Assembly: GCF_003436275.1 (NCBI RefSeq)
Contig: NZ_QSOP01000011.1
Span: forward strand, 12,882-76,881
From: Collinsella sp. TM09-10AT
Lineage (GTDB): Bacteria > Actinomycetota > Coriobacteriia > Coriobacteriales > Coriobacteriaceae
Direction: 5' to 3'
Length of the DNA: 64,000 nt
Of the stretch, positions 42,837-51,452 are shown piece by piece; position 1 is the first letter of the stretch, and every line of letters starts with the position of its first letter. The notes under the pieces were generated by a model. The model worked only from the letters and a program-made list of their open reading frames with translations. It was not told the DNA's origin and ran no database searches. The translations under genes were made by a program, and so were the position numbers.

Positions 42837-43684
42837 TGGCTATCCAGAACACCGACCTCAAAGAGGCCAAGAAGGACGCGATTATGACTCCCGATATGTA
42901 TCGGAGCATGTTCCTTCGCCAGTTTACGAGCCAGTGCTCGCAGTCGTACGACAAGATGATGGCAATGGGCTTCATGTACACCATTCAGAAGCCCCTGCGA
43001 AAGATCTATCCCAACGACGACGATTACTATGCGGCGCTCGATCGCCATACCGAGTTCTTTAACATCACGCCTCATGTGCTTCCGTTTGTAGCCGGCCTAA
43101 CGGTTTCGATGGAAGAGCAGGCGGCTGCCGATAAGAACTTCGACACGTCCTCGATTAACGCCATGAAGGTCGGCCTTATGGGACCGCTTTCCGGCATCGG
43201 CGATTCGTTCTACTGGGGTACGTTCCGCGTGGTTGCCGCCGGCATTGGTATTGGCATCGCTTCGACGGGCAACCCGCTCGGCCCCATCGTGTACGCGCTC
43301 ATCTACTCCGTGATTAACTTTGCAACGCGTATCGTCGCCGCCCATCTGGGTTACGACTTGGGAACCAAGTTTTTGCAGCAGTCCGAAGAGAGCAACCTTA
43401 TGTCTCGCATGACGCATGCTGCCGGTGTTCTCGGAATGACCGTTATCGGCGCCATGATTGCGGCACAGGTCTCGCTGTCCACGGCTTTGACCTTTGACGT
43501 GGGTGGTTCGGAGATTGTCCTGCAGGATCTGTTCGATTCGATCTTCCCCGGTCTGCTGCCCTTGCTGGCAACGTTCGCTTGCGTTGCCCTCTATAAAAAG
43601 GGCGTCAAGACCATTTGGATCATCTTGGGCATCTTCGCAATCTGCATCATCGGAACGGGCTTGGGAGTGTTCGCGGCGGCGTAA
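42836..43684 (+). CDS. PTS mannose-family IID permease (system B)
   Basis: 282 residues. YRSMFLRQFTSQCSQSYDKM, MGFMYTIQKPLRKIYP and MGPLSGIGDSFYWGT are IID signatures. The start overlaps the IIC stop (TAATG) with AGAGGAGG upstream, giving tight coupling. A terminator follows. The N-terminus (RQFTSQCSQSYDK) differs from FWRSWAIQASWNYE of system A, in a region near the substrate path. Confidence 0.9.
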   Translation: MAIQNTDLKEAKKDAIMTPDMYRSMFLRQFTSQCSQSYDKMMAMGFMYTIQKPLRKIYPNDDDYYAALDRHTEFFNITPHVLPFVAGLTVSMEEQAAADKNFDTSSINAMKVGLMGPLSGIGDSFYWGTFRVVAAGIGIGIASTGNPLGPIVYALIYSVINFATRIVAAHLGYDLGTKFLQQSEESNLMSRMTHAAGVLGMTVIGAMIAAQVSLSTALTFDVGGSEIVLQDLFDSIFPGLLPLLATFACVALYKKGVKTIWIILGIFAICIIGTGLGVFAAA

Positions 43685-43730
43685 TGTTGACTGCTATGCT
43701 CGCGCGTTGGATAACTAACTGACCGTTTGA

Positions 43731-43765
43731 AAACGGGGCTCGGCGTAAGGCCGACCCCGTTTTTT
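43731..43765 (+). terminator. Terminator of PTS operon B
   Basis: Stem AAACGGGGCTCGGC/GCCGACCCCGTTT followed by a T6 run. Confidence 0.85.
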
Positions 43766-43785
43766 GTTTGAGGGATTTTCCGACC

Positions 43786-44074
43786 GTCCAATAATCCACG
43801 CTCATGCATCACTCACACATCTCTCGTCTCTCATTCGTCACTAACACGAGAGATAGATTAAAGACGAGAGATAATTACGAGAGATAGCTCAGCAGCAAAG
43901 AGACAAGCAACCATGGTATTGTCTCAATATCGATTGTTCCACCAGCAAAAACATGATTTAATGAAGCAGGTAGAGATATCTTATCTCTCATCTTTCACTC
44001 ATATCTAATACGAGAGATAACAGAAAGACGAGAGATAATTACGAGAGATAACTGAGAGACGAGGGAAATCCGTC
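43786..44074. repeat. ACGAGAGATA iteron array before the AlbA_2 gene
   Basis: One inverted GAGCGTGGA unit (43786-43805) is followed by two triplets of ACGAGAGATA. The first triplet starts near 43845, 43863 and 43878, the second near 44020, 44035 and 44050. Each triplet shares GACGAGAGATAATTACGAGA. Inverted CTCTCGTCTCTC lies at 43820-43831. The array ends 40 bases before the start codon of the downstream regulator, so it looks like its operator. No gene lies in this gap. Confidence 0.75.
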
Positions 44075-44113
44075 TGCGGCATTCTCCGCAGGACCGAGCG
44101 AAGGGACGTGCAG

Positions 44114-45580
44114 ATGAACGAAAACGAGCTGGCCGGTTTGCTCGAGTCTTTAAAGCGCATGGGTTCGGATGACCTTAGCGTCGAAGTAAAAGAGAGCGCC
44201 ATGACGCTTTCCCGCGACGTATGGGAAACAGTCAGCGCTTTCGCAAACACCGCCGGCGGCATCATCGTACTCGGAGTGAGCGAGCGCGCGGGTTTTGTCC
44301 CAGTTGCAAACTTTGAGACCGAGAAGGTACTCAACCAATTCGTGGCGGGCATGGGCGATGCTGGCGGTCGCGGAAAGCTGGCCAATCCGCCCAAATACAC
44401 CATTGAGCGCGTGGGGCTTCGGGGTACCGTTGTTCTCGTTATCACGATTGAGGAGCTCGACCCGTCGAGCAAGCCTTGCTATGTAATAGAGCGGGGCGCC
44501 CAGGGCGGCAGCTACAAGCGCGTCGATGACAAAGACGTGCCCCTTTCGTCGACCGAGGTTTTGGCGCTGTCGTCATACGAACGGACGAGTCCTAGCGATC
44601 GCGATGCGGTGCCCGGCACGAGTGCGGGCGATCTCGACGAGTCGCTGGTCGACCGCACGATAGAACGCGCCTATTCGTTGACGCCTCGAGCGATGCGTGG
44701 TGCGACGGACAAGAAGACAAAGATGGAACGCCTGAATCTCCTCGACTTCCAGGGCAATGTTACCAAGGCCGGCCTCCTTGCCGCGGGCGTTTACCCTCAG
44801 CAGTTCTATCCCAAGCTCTTCATTGATGTGGCTGTCCATGCGGGAACACAAAAGGGCGCTGCGGGACCGCTAAGATTTATGGACCGCACAGTCTGCGAGG
44901 GCACCCTGGGCGAGATGATTTCGGATACTGTCGCGGCTGTCGCCAAAAACCTGCGCCGCACCTCGACCGTCCAAGGCATCTCGCGTATCGACTCGCTGGA
45001 GATTCCCGAGGAGGTCCTGCGCGAGGCAGTCGCCAACGCGGTTATCCACAGGGAATACGGGGATCGGTTCTGTGGGCAATCGATCGCCGTCGACGTTTTT
45101 GACGACCGTATCGAGGTGACGAATCCCGGCGGCCTTTATGGAGGGAAGACTCGCGAGAACTTGTTTGACGGCAGCTCCCGATGCCGTAACGCGACGCTCG
45201 TGAAACTCATGTCGATTGTCCCGCTGCCGGATGGCGCAGGTTCGCCGGCTGAGGGCAATGGCTCGGGCATCCCGATGATGATCGATGCCATGCGCGCGCA
45301 TGGTCTGGCCGAGCCCCTGTTCTGCCCGGGGTTCGATCGGTTCAAGGTCGTACTTTACCGTTCAAAGATCGGGCCGGTCGATCATGGCGGAGGCTTAATT
45401 GTGACGGCACTCAAACACTACGGCGAGCTGGGGACGCGTGAGCTGGCAAAACGCACGGGGCTTACAATTTCCCAGGTTAGGTCGCGCGTCAACGCGCTCA
45501 TTGCTCAAGGCGAGCTTGAGCCCACGGCGCCGTCGACAAGCCGCAACCGCAAATATCGACTGTCAGAGCGCGTGGAATAA
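44114..45580 (+). CDS. AlbA_2/Schlafen-domain transcriptional regulator
   Basis: 488 residues. The N-terminal AlbA_2 domain has VEVKESAMTLSRDVWETVSA, FANTAGGIIVLGV and YKRVDDKDVPLS. A HATPase_c_4-like domain follows (EVLREAVANAVIHREYGDRF, then NPGGLYGG and GSGIPMMIDAM). A winged helix closes the protein (GTRELAKRTGLTISQVRSRV). ATG 44114 with AAGGGA 7 bases upstream is preferred over GTG 44108. Such proteins are often found beside defence or stress genes; no partner is evident. The iteron array upstream suggests autoregulation. Confidence 0.8.
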   Translation: MNENELAGLLESLKRMGSDDLSVEVKESAMTLSRDVWETVSAFANTAGGIIVLGVSERAGFVPVANFETEKVLNQFVAGMGDAGGRGKLANPPKYTIERVGLRGTVVLVITIEELDPSSKPCYVIERGAQGGSYKRVDDKDVPLSSTEVLALSSYERTSPSDRDAVPGTSAGDLDESLVDRTIERAYSLTPRAMRGATDKKTKMERLNLLDFQGNVTKAGLLAAGVYPQQFYPKLFIDVAVHAGTQKGAAGPLRFMDRTVCEGTLGEMISDTVAAVAKNLRRTSTVQGISRIDSLEIPEEVLREAVANAVIHREYGDRFCGQSIAVDVFDDRIEVTNPGGLYGGKTRENLFDGSSRCRNATLVKLMSIVPLPDGAGSPAEGNGSGIPMMIDAMRAHGLAEPLFCPGFDRFKVVLYRSKIGPVDHGGGLIVTALKHYGELGTRELAKRTGLTISQVRSRVNALIAQGELEPTAPSTSRNRKYRLSERVE

Positions 45581-45680
45581 ATGCGTTAGTGGACGAGGCG
45601 ACCCAATAATCGACCCTCGATTGGCGCCCACTAAGGTAAAGCGGTTGTTGCCCAGTCGACGGTGATGCTAAAGACTCGGC

Positions 45681-46172
45681 TTACGCCGGCATGGCCCCGA
45701 ACCCGTCCATCAAGAACAGCCTAAGAACCAGCTTGATGACATATCCCGGTTTGATTTCTGCCGTGCCAAAGACGCTGCGCTCGGCGAGCTCGCTGCAGTA
45801 TGCGTAGATGTCGCGGATAAGGTCCGCGCCCGAAAGCGTAAACATGTAGCCTGCGTCCGAAAGCGCATTGGGCGCGGCGGGCAACTTGGCCATGTGGCAG
45901 AACGTTTGCAGGTCGGGCGCCATGGCGTTCTGGTAGTCAAGGTGGCTGCCGTCTTCTTGCGCGGCGAATTCCAGCTGGCGTACTCGATCAAGCGCCGCTG
46001 CCAGCACAAAGCTCGGTGTGGGAGCATTGACGTCCTCCGTGCTCGCCACAAGCCTGCCCGCCGCCTGCGTGACAAGCCAAGCGACCTCGCGCTGGCAACG
46101 CACGGCCTTGCGCGTAACCGGCTTGATGGACGAAGAAGAAACGCTCCCCTTAGGCGGATTCGAAGCAGCCAT
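45681..46172 (-). CDS. Hypothetical protein
   Basis: 163 residues, not recognised. It has a basic N-terminal 30, then mostly helix (REVAWLVTQAAGRLVAST, SGADLIRDIYAYCSELAE), with no membrane segment. Start 46172 has GGGAGGG 5 bases upstream, and the composition is that of a real protein. It lies tail to tail with the AlbA_2 gene. A role in that accessory locus is possible but unproven. Confidence 0.55.
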   Translation of the reverse strand: MAASNPPKGSVSSSSIKPVTRKAVRCQREVAWLVTQAAGRLVASTEDVNAPTPSFVLAAALDRVRQLEFAAQEDGSHLDYQNAMAPDLQTFCHMAKLPAAPNALSDAGYMFTLSGADLIRDIYAYCSELAERSVFGTAEIKPGYVIKLVLRLFLMDGFGAMPA

Positions 46173-46273
46173 AAGACCCTCCCATGAACGACCCGGTCCA
46201 ACAAGCCCGGATGAAACACGTGCTACATCAGTATACAGGGGAGTGGGATGGAAAAAACGGAGTCGACAGCGTG

Positions 46274-46441
46274 AACTGCCGGCTCCGGATTGCTTGCCTT
46301 AGAGGCCGTACACTTCGACCATGGCTTCGCCAATGCGATGGGGCACGCCGGTGACGCTTGCGAACTGCCCGACGGGCGCTGGATGACGAAGCAATCGTTC
46401 TGGTTCAACAAGGGCTATCTGGAGCACATCCTGGGGCTGTA
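46274..46441 (+). pseudogene. Possible 3' remnant of a protein gene
   Basis: The frame is open from after a TGA to a TAG and reads protein-like: HFDHGFANAMGHAGDACELP, then WMTKQSFWFNKGYLEHILGL. It has no ribosome site and no upstream coding part. It may be the end of a deleted gene; I do not recognise the family. The rest of 46173-46498 holds nothing I can support. Confidence 0.3.
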
Positions 46442-46498
46442 GCGTTTTGGGATTGTTTAACGATCGAGCTCCTGCTCCTCAATGCCTCGATGTCATCT

Positions 46499-47185
46499 CT
46501 ATAAATAAACCCCCTCACCGAGTTGCCTGTGAAACTCGGCGTGATGGTCGCGTGCCCAGGTAAAGAGCGCCTGGTCAAAGTCGGTGCGCGTGGCCGGGAC
46601 GCCAAAGACGCCGGCAACTTCGACGCGTACAAACTCCAGTGCCGGCAGCTTGTTGATGGCAGTGAGGGCAAACGGGGACGAGGGCTCCTCGAACAGATAG
46701 CGGCTGCCTTGCAGCGCGTCGCAAATGGTGCACGTGTTGCCGAGCGACGGGGCTTTGGAGGCTCGCGCGCCTACGGGCTTGTAGCCGCAGCGCTTATGAA
46801 GGTAGTCGCGGATCTCGCCCGGCACGCAGCCAAGAGCGGGCACGATGGCGAGTGCGTTGGCGTTGGCCGTGTCGATGGCAATGTGCCCGGCTTCGTTGGG
46901 CGCGTGCGCGATGGCGATGCTCTCGTCGTTATCGGTTCGATAGGGAATGCCGAAGGCCGCGACCGAGGTCTCTTTGTGACACTTCCAGCACTCGCGCTTG
47001 CCCAGTACTAGATATATATACGGCGCTGAGGGGTCGGATCGGTCAACACCGGGCAGCCACTCGGCAAAGGGCTCGGGGTTGACGCCGCTGGGTACATACC
47101 AGATCTTCTTGGTCCGGTCCCATTTGGCGCCCAGCGCTTTGGCTTCTTCTTTGTGCGAAAAGGGGACATCGAGCTCGGTGCGCAT
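46499..47185 (-). CDS. DUF5710-domain protein with zinc-ribbon-like cysteines
   Basis: 228 residues. The N-terminal 50 (LDVPFSHKEEAKALGAKWDR, then KIWYVP) match the DUF5710 domain, often attached to plasmid primases and topoisomerases. Two cysteine pairs, CWKC and CTIC, could bind zinc. The C-terminal half is unrecognised. Start 47185 has AAGGAG at proper spacing. It may bind nucleic acid, but no catalytic motif is visible. Confidence 0.65.
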   Translation of the reverse strand: MRTELDVPFSHKEEAKALGAKWDRTKKIWYVPSGVNPEPFAEWLPGVDRSDPSAPYIYLVLGKRECWKCHKETSVAAFGIPYRTDNDESIAIAHAPNEAGHIAIDTANANALAIVPALGCVPGEIRDYLHKRCGYKPVGARASKAPSLGNTCTICDALQGSRYLFEEPSSPFALTAINKLPALEFVRVEVAGVFGVPATRTDFDQALFTWARDHHAEFHRQLGEGVYL

Positions 47186-47470
47186 GGCGGCTCCTTGGTG
47201 CTGCAGGTGCGAGTGGCTCAAGGATACCGCAGGGCGCAGACATCGCGGCGTTTTGTTGAGAAGTTGCGGCGCGGACTGCTTGGTTACGCCGTTAGATAAA
47301 TTGGCAAGTAGATGGTCGGCTTTTGACCAGTTGGGCGGTTGGAGCAGCTTGCGGCGCAGTTTTGTGCCTGGCTATTGTTGATGTTGGGGTATTGAATATA
47401 TTTGGCTGCCATTCGTCAGGTGAATTGTTGTTACGTTGCGATGACGGTTGGAACTGCCAGCGGATTTAGC
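47186..47470. other. Intergenic stretch, no gene seen
   Basis: The region between the DUF5710 gene and the tRNA-Val terminator is mixed in composition and AT-rich around 47380-47410. It presumably holds the DUF5710 promoter on the minus strand. I see no repeat or gene. Confidence 0.4.
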
Positions 47471-47512
47471 GACAAAAAACAAAACAGCCCAGAGGACATA
47501 GCCTCTGAGCTG
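47471..47512 (-). terminator. Terminator of tRNA-Val
   Basis: Read on the minus strand: stem CAGCTCAGAGG/CCTCTGGGCTG (47485-47512) followed by a T-rich run, starting 8 bases after the tRNA 3' end. Confidence 0.75.
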
Positions 47513-47520
47513 CGAACATT

Positions 47521-47595
47521 TGGTGGGCGTTAGAAGATTTGAACTTCTGACCTCTTCCGTGTCAGGGAAGCGCTCTCCCCCTGAGCTAAACGCCC
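47521..47595 (-). tRNA. tRNA-Val (GAC)
   Basis: On the minus strand the acceptor GGGCGTT pairs with AACGCCC, then discriminator A and an encoded CCA. The anticodon stem CTTCC/GGAAG encloses CTGACAC, giving anticodon GAC (complement of 47561-47563). The T-arm has AGTTCAAAT. It is 75 nt including CCA. Confidence 0.96.
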
Positions 47596-47624
47596 GATCA
47601 AGGGTGCGCAAGCGCGCAAGGGAT

Positions 47625-47653
47625 AATATAACGGAGCCTGAACTCGGTGGCAA
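47625..47653 (-). promoter_or_regulatory. Promoter of tRNA-Val
   Basis: On the minus strand TTGCCA (47653-47648) and TATATT (47630-47625) are 17 bases apart, ending 30 bases before the mature tRNA. Confidence 0.6.
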
Positions 47654-47884
47654 GAACATTTTTAAAAATCGCTTACATTGTGGAATTCGGGGGCTTTGTC
47701 ATATCCATTTCAAAAGAGCCTGCTGCCGCGATTTGACTGTCGCATAATGCAAGGCCATTGCGGTATCGAGCTATGGAAAGACGCCTGCGGAATTGTCCTA
47801 CCGATAAGCGGACAAGCCTTCGGCTGGTGCCTTCGCCGTGGTAAGGTAAGCCGAATTGCTTCCAGACTGTTTCGGGGGAGTGGA

Positions 47885-48907
47885 ATGAGCAAAGAGTGTG
47901 TCGAGCAGGTCGAAGGCGCAGGGGCTTCGGTGCCGATGACCGATATATCGAACATTGATGTGCCCGAGGGCACCGACGAGCTCAGCCGCAACACCCGTCG
48001 CGCATGGCGCGAGCGCCTGAACAGCGCTTCGACGCGCAAGATGATCACGGGCGTCTTGGCTACGCTGGTGGGCGGTTCGTTTTGGGGCTTCTCGGGCACC
48101 AGCGCGAGCTTTCTGTTCGATACCTACCACGTCGACACCTTGTGGCTTATGAGCGTGCGTCAGATTCTCGCCGGTCTACTCTTTATGGCCGTGGTCGTTA
48201 CGCGCGACCGCGAGCGCCTGATTAAGCTCTGGGCCACGCCCGCCGATCGCAAGCAGCTGCTGCTCTTTACCGCCTTTGGCCTGCTGTTCAATCAGTTTTG
48301 CTATCTTTCGGCCGTGCGCCTGACGAACGCCGGAACCGCGACGGTGCTCCAGTGCCTGCAGCTCGTTATCATCATGGGCTACACCTGCGTGACCGATCGC
48401 CGCAGGCCGCGTACTCGCGAAGTCATCGGCATTGGCCTGGCTCTGGGTGGAACCTTTTTAATCGCCACCGGCGGCGACCCCACCAGCCTGAATATCTCGC
48501 CGCTTGGCCTGGCAGCAGGTCTTATGTGTGCGGTCAGCGCCACGTGTATGGCGGTGATTCCCGCCAAGATCCTGCCCGAATACGGCAGCCCCATCGTCAC
48601 GGGCTCGGCAATGCTCACGGCGGGCGTGGTCTCGTGCGTCTTCGTGCAGCCTTGGGCGCATATGCCGGCACTCGACGCTGCCGGCGTCGAGGCGCTCGCG
48701 GTATTCGTGGTTATCGGCTCGTTTTTTGCTTACATGCTCTATATGCAGGGCGTTAAGGACATCGGCTCGGTGCGTGCGAGCCTCATCGGAACTGTGGAGC
48801 CGGTTTCGGCGACCATCACCAGCGCCGTTATGCTGGGCACGGTGTTTTTGCCGACCGACCTTATCGGCTTTGCCATGATCATCGTGATGATGTTCCTCAC
48901 GGTGTAG
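47885..48907 (+). CDS. EamA/DMT-family transporter
   Basis: 340 residues. A polar N-terminal 55 precedes ten membrane helices in two EamA repeats, including GGSFWGFSGTSASFLF and RLTNAGTATVLQCLQLVIIM, then GTVEPVSATITSAVML. It probably exports a small metabolite or amino acid. It is only distantly similar to the EamA protein at 17686. ATG 47885 has GGGGGAG upstream. The leader (47760-47880) contains several short hairpins such as AGCCTTCGGCT, whose meaning is unclear. Confidence 0.82.
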   Translation: MSKECVEQVEGAGASVPMTDISNIDVPEGTDELSRNTRRAWRERLNSASTRKMITGVLATLVGGSFWGFSGTSASFLFDTYHVDTLWLMSVRQILAGLLFMAVVVTRDRERLIKLWATPADRKQLLLFTAFGLLFNQFCYLSAVRLTNAGTATVLQCLQLVIIMGYTCVTDRRRPRTREVIGIGLALGGTFLIATGGDPTSLNISPLGLAAGLMCAVSATCMAVIPAKILPEYGSPIVTGSAMLTAGVVSCVFVQPWAHMPALDAAGVEALAVFVVIGSFFAYMLYMQGVKDIGSVRASLIGTVEPVSATITSAVMLGTVFLPTDLIGFAMIIVMMFLTV

Positions 48908-49056
48908 CTGGCGCCGCCGCCAAGACAGAAAAGGTGTTGTGCCGCATTTTCGCCAATTGACGTCCGTGTCTGGAGTTTAGCTGTCGATGCTCAAAATGCC
49001 ATAAACTAGTAACGTTATGGATTTTTTCATTGCGACTCAATTGCGAGGATTTCTTT

Positions 49057-51369
49057 ATGGCTGGTAATCACTTTAAGGGCAGCGATAACGGCCGTCCTGC
49101 AGTTCCGCCGCGTCCGAACGGGGCTGGTAAGGCCGGCACGCCGGGCGGCGCTGGACAGGGCGGTTCCGGTAAGCGCGTGTCCCCGGGCGAGACGGCGATG
49201 TTTACCGCTCTGTACGAGCAGTCTCAAAAGGCGAAAAAGACCGGCCGTGCAAGAGGGAATGTCTTTGCGGGCGGTGCAACCTCCGCGTCGCAGCCGAGCG
49301 GGGCTCCTTCGGTACCTGCGAACAACGCAGGTGCTGCCAACGCCGCAAATGCCGCCGGCAACGTTAATGCCGGCAAGGCCGCCAACAATACTCCCTCTGC
49401 CGGTGGCGCGGGGCTTACGGGTAACCTTGGCACGATTTACACCGGTGCCTCCGAGACTGGCACGTTCGCCCGCCTGGATGATAGCGGTGCCGAGTTTGCG
49501 GGCTCGGGTTCCAAGGAAGATTATTACGATTTTGGCTTGAACTACGGTAGCGACGCTTCGTCGAGTTCGACCTCTGACGGTCTGGTCCGTCATCGCCATC
49601 GCAAGGGCGAACGCAAAAAGCGTCACACCGGCGCCATTATTGCCGCTGTAGTCGCGGTGCTTCTCGTTGCGCTTGGCGCAAGCGGCTTTATGCTGCTTAA
49701 CTCGGCAAAGACCGTAAAGAGTGAAGCGAAGGAGGCCGTCGAGATTGTCGGTGGCCTTAAGGACAAGGTCACGTCGGGCGATTTTTCGACGCTGCCTGAC
49801 GACGCGAAGAAGATTGATGAGCTTTGCGACAGCATGAAGGCGGAGACCTCGAGCCCGCTGTGGACGGCGGCTTCGTTTATCCCGGTGTATGGCAGCGACA
49901 TCAATGCGGCCCGCACCATGATCGACGCCCTGTCCGATGTCTCGAGCAATGCGCTGGTTCCCATGGCCGATAACCTTTCGCAGGCCACGCCCGGCAAGCT
50001 GTTTCAGGACGGCATGATTAACGTGTCCGCGCTGCAGGCGGTCGCCGATTCGCTTTCCAGCAGCTCGAAGGTGTTCAAGAGCGCCAACGAGAAGATCCAG
50101 GGCATTGGCGATACTCATATTTCCCAGGTAACCGAGCTGGTCGATAAGGCCAAGGACGGCTTTGCCACCCTCAACGGCGCGGTTGACGCGGCGGAGAAGG
50201 TCGCCCCCGTCCTTCCGCAGATGCTCGGCGCCAACGGCCAGACGCGCAACTACCTTGTGTACGCCATGAACAACGTCGAGATTCGTGCCTGCGGCGGCTT
50301 TGGCGGTTCGCAGGGTCTGATTTCGGTCACCGACGGCCAGATGTCGATTGGCGAGTTTGTTCCCCGCATTGGACTCAGCGAGGATGAGGCAGTCGAGAGC
50401 GTCGACGAAGAGGATGAGGCGCTGTTCGGCAACCACAGTAACCTGTACAACTCGGGCAATACCTATTCGCCTGATTGGCCCCGCAACTCGCAGCGTGTCG
50501 CAGCCCTGTGGAAATCTCAATATGGCCAGGACGTTGACGGCGTCGTGGGTATCGACCCGGTGTTCCTGCAGTATCTGCTGGGCCTGGTCGGTAACGTGTC
50601 GCTGCCCGACGGAACGGTTGTCGACGGCACCAACGCCGCAAAGGTCCTCATGCACGATGTGTACTGGAACTATCCGGTCGAGGAGTCGGACGGCATCTTT
50701 GCATCCGTCGCCAGCGCTGCCTTCGACAAGATCCTTGGCGGTATCGGCGATGTCGATGTTACGAAGCTTGTCAGCGCCGTTGAGCGCGGTGCCGAAGAGG
50801 GCCGCCTGATCGCGTGGATGAAAAACGATGACGAGCAGAACGCTATCAAGGAGATGAACATCGACGCCTCGCTGCCCGATCCGGATGACCCGAGTGAAGA
50901 TCCCGTTGCTGGTGTCTACTTTAACAACCTGAGCTTCTCCAAGCTCGACTGGTACCTGAATGCCGATACGCAGATTGGCCAGGGCGTCAAGAACGGTGAC
51001 GGCACGTGCTCGTATCGCATCACCGTTACCCTGACGAACATCATGACGCAGGAGGAGGCTGGCAAGCTGCCCGACTACGTCGCGGCGAGCGCGCCCGATG
51101 CCGCGCGCGACGACGAACGTCTGAATGTCTCGTTGTTTGCCCCGACGGGCGGCAACATCAGTGACCTTACGGTTGAGGGCACCCAGTTTGGTCTTGGCGC
51201 CGCTACGTGGCATGGAATCCCCTTCTATTCGGGCACCGCTGACCTGCATGCTGGCGAGACGACGACGATCACATATACGCTGACCACGTCGGCCGAGGCG
51301 GGGGACAAGCCGCTTACGCTGCGTCAGACTCCTACATGCCAGGCGGCTCGCGACAGCGCGTCGGCGTAG
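49057..51369 (+). CDS. DUF4012-domain membrane-anchored protein
   Basis: 770 residues. Residues 1-185 are low-complexity and Gly/Ala/Asn-rich (AANAANAAGNVNAG), then a basic patch (RHRHRKGERKKRH) and one membrane helix (about 192-213). The outer part contains the DUF4012 signature (RNYLVYAMNNVEIRACGGF), AWMKNDDEQNA and a C-terminal beta-rich region. DUF4012 proteins occur in Actinobacteria near cell-envelope polysaccharide genes; the exact role is unknown. glmM, for cell-wall precursor synthesis, follows after 83 bases. ATG 49057 has GAGGA upstream. Confidence 0.82.
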   Translation: MAGNHFKGSDNGRPAVPPRPNGAGKAGTPGGAGQGGSGKRVSPGETAMFTALYEQSQKAKKTGRARGNVFAGGATSASQPSGAPSVPANNAGAANAANAAGNVNAGKAANNTPSAGGAGLTGNLGTIYTGASETGTFARLDDSGAEFAGSGSKEDYYDFGLNYGSDASSSSTSDGLVRHRHRKGERKKRHTGAIIAAVVAVLLVALGASGFMLLNSAKTVKSEAKEAVEIVGGLKDKVTSGDFSTLPDDAKKIDELCDSMKAETSSPLWTAASFIPVYGSDINAARTMIDALSDVSSNALVPMADNLSQATPGKLFQDGMINVSALQAVADSLSSSSKVFKSANEKIQGIGDTHISQVTELVDKAKDGFATLNGAVDAAEKVAPVLPQMLGANGQTRNYLVYAMNNVEIRACGGFGGSQGLISVTDGQMSIGEFVPRIGLSEDEAVESVDEEDEALFGNHSNLYNSGNTYSPDWPRNSQRVAALWKSQYGQDVDGVVGIDPVFLQYLLGLVGNVSLPDGTVVDGTNAAKVLMHDVYWNYPVEESDGIFASVASAAFDKILGGIGDVDVTKLVSAVERGAEEGRLIAWMKNDDEQNAIKEMNIDASLPDPDDPSEDPVAGVYFNNLSFSKLDWYLNADTQIGQGVKNGDGTCSYRITVTLTNIMTQEEAGKLPDYVAASAPDAARDDERLNVSLFAPTGGNISDLTVEGTQFGLGAATWHGIPFYSGTADLHAGETTTITYTLTTSAEAGDKPLTLRQTPTCQAARDSASA

Positions 51370-51452
51370 GATTTTTCTGGTAGCGCAGATAATCGAGTAC
51401 CATTTTGGGGCGGACAGGCAATCTGTTCGCCCCTATTTTGTAAGGAGAGCGC

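Noticed and set aside
43786..44074. Possible CRISPR array
   Set aside because: The repeated unit is only about 10 bases, spacers are of unequal length and partly repeated themselves, and no cas gene is present.
47760..47884. Riboswitch in the leader of the second EamA gene
   Set aside because: Several small hairpins are present but I could not match them to any known class.
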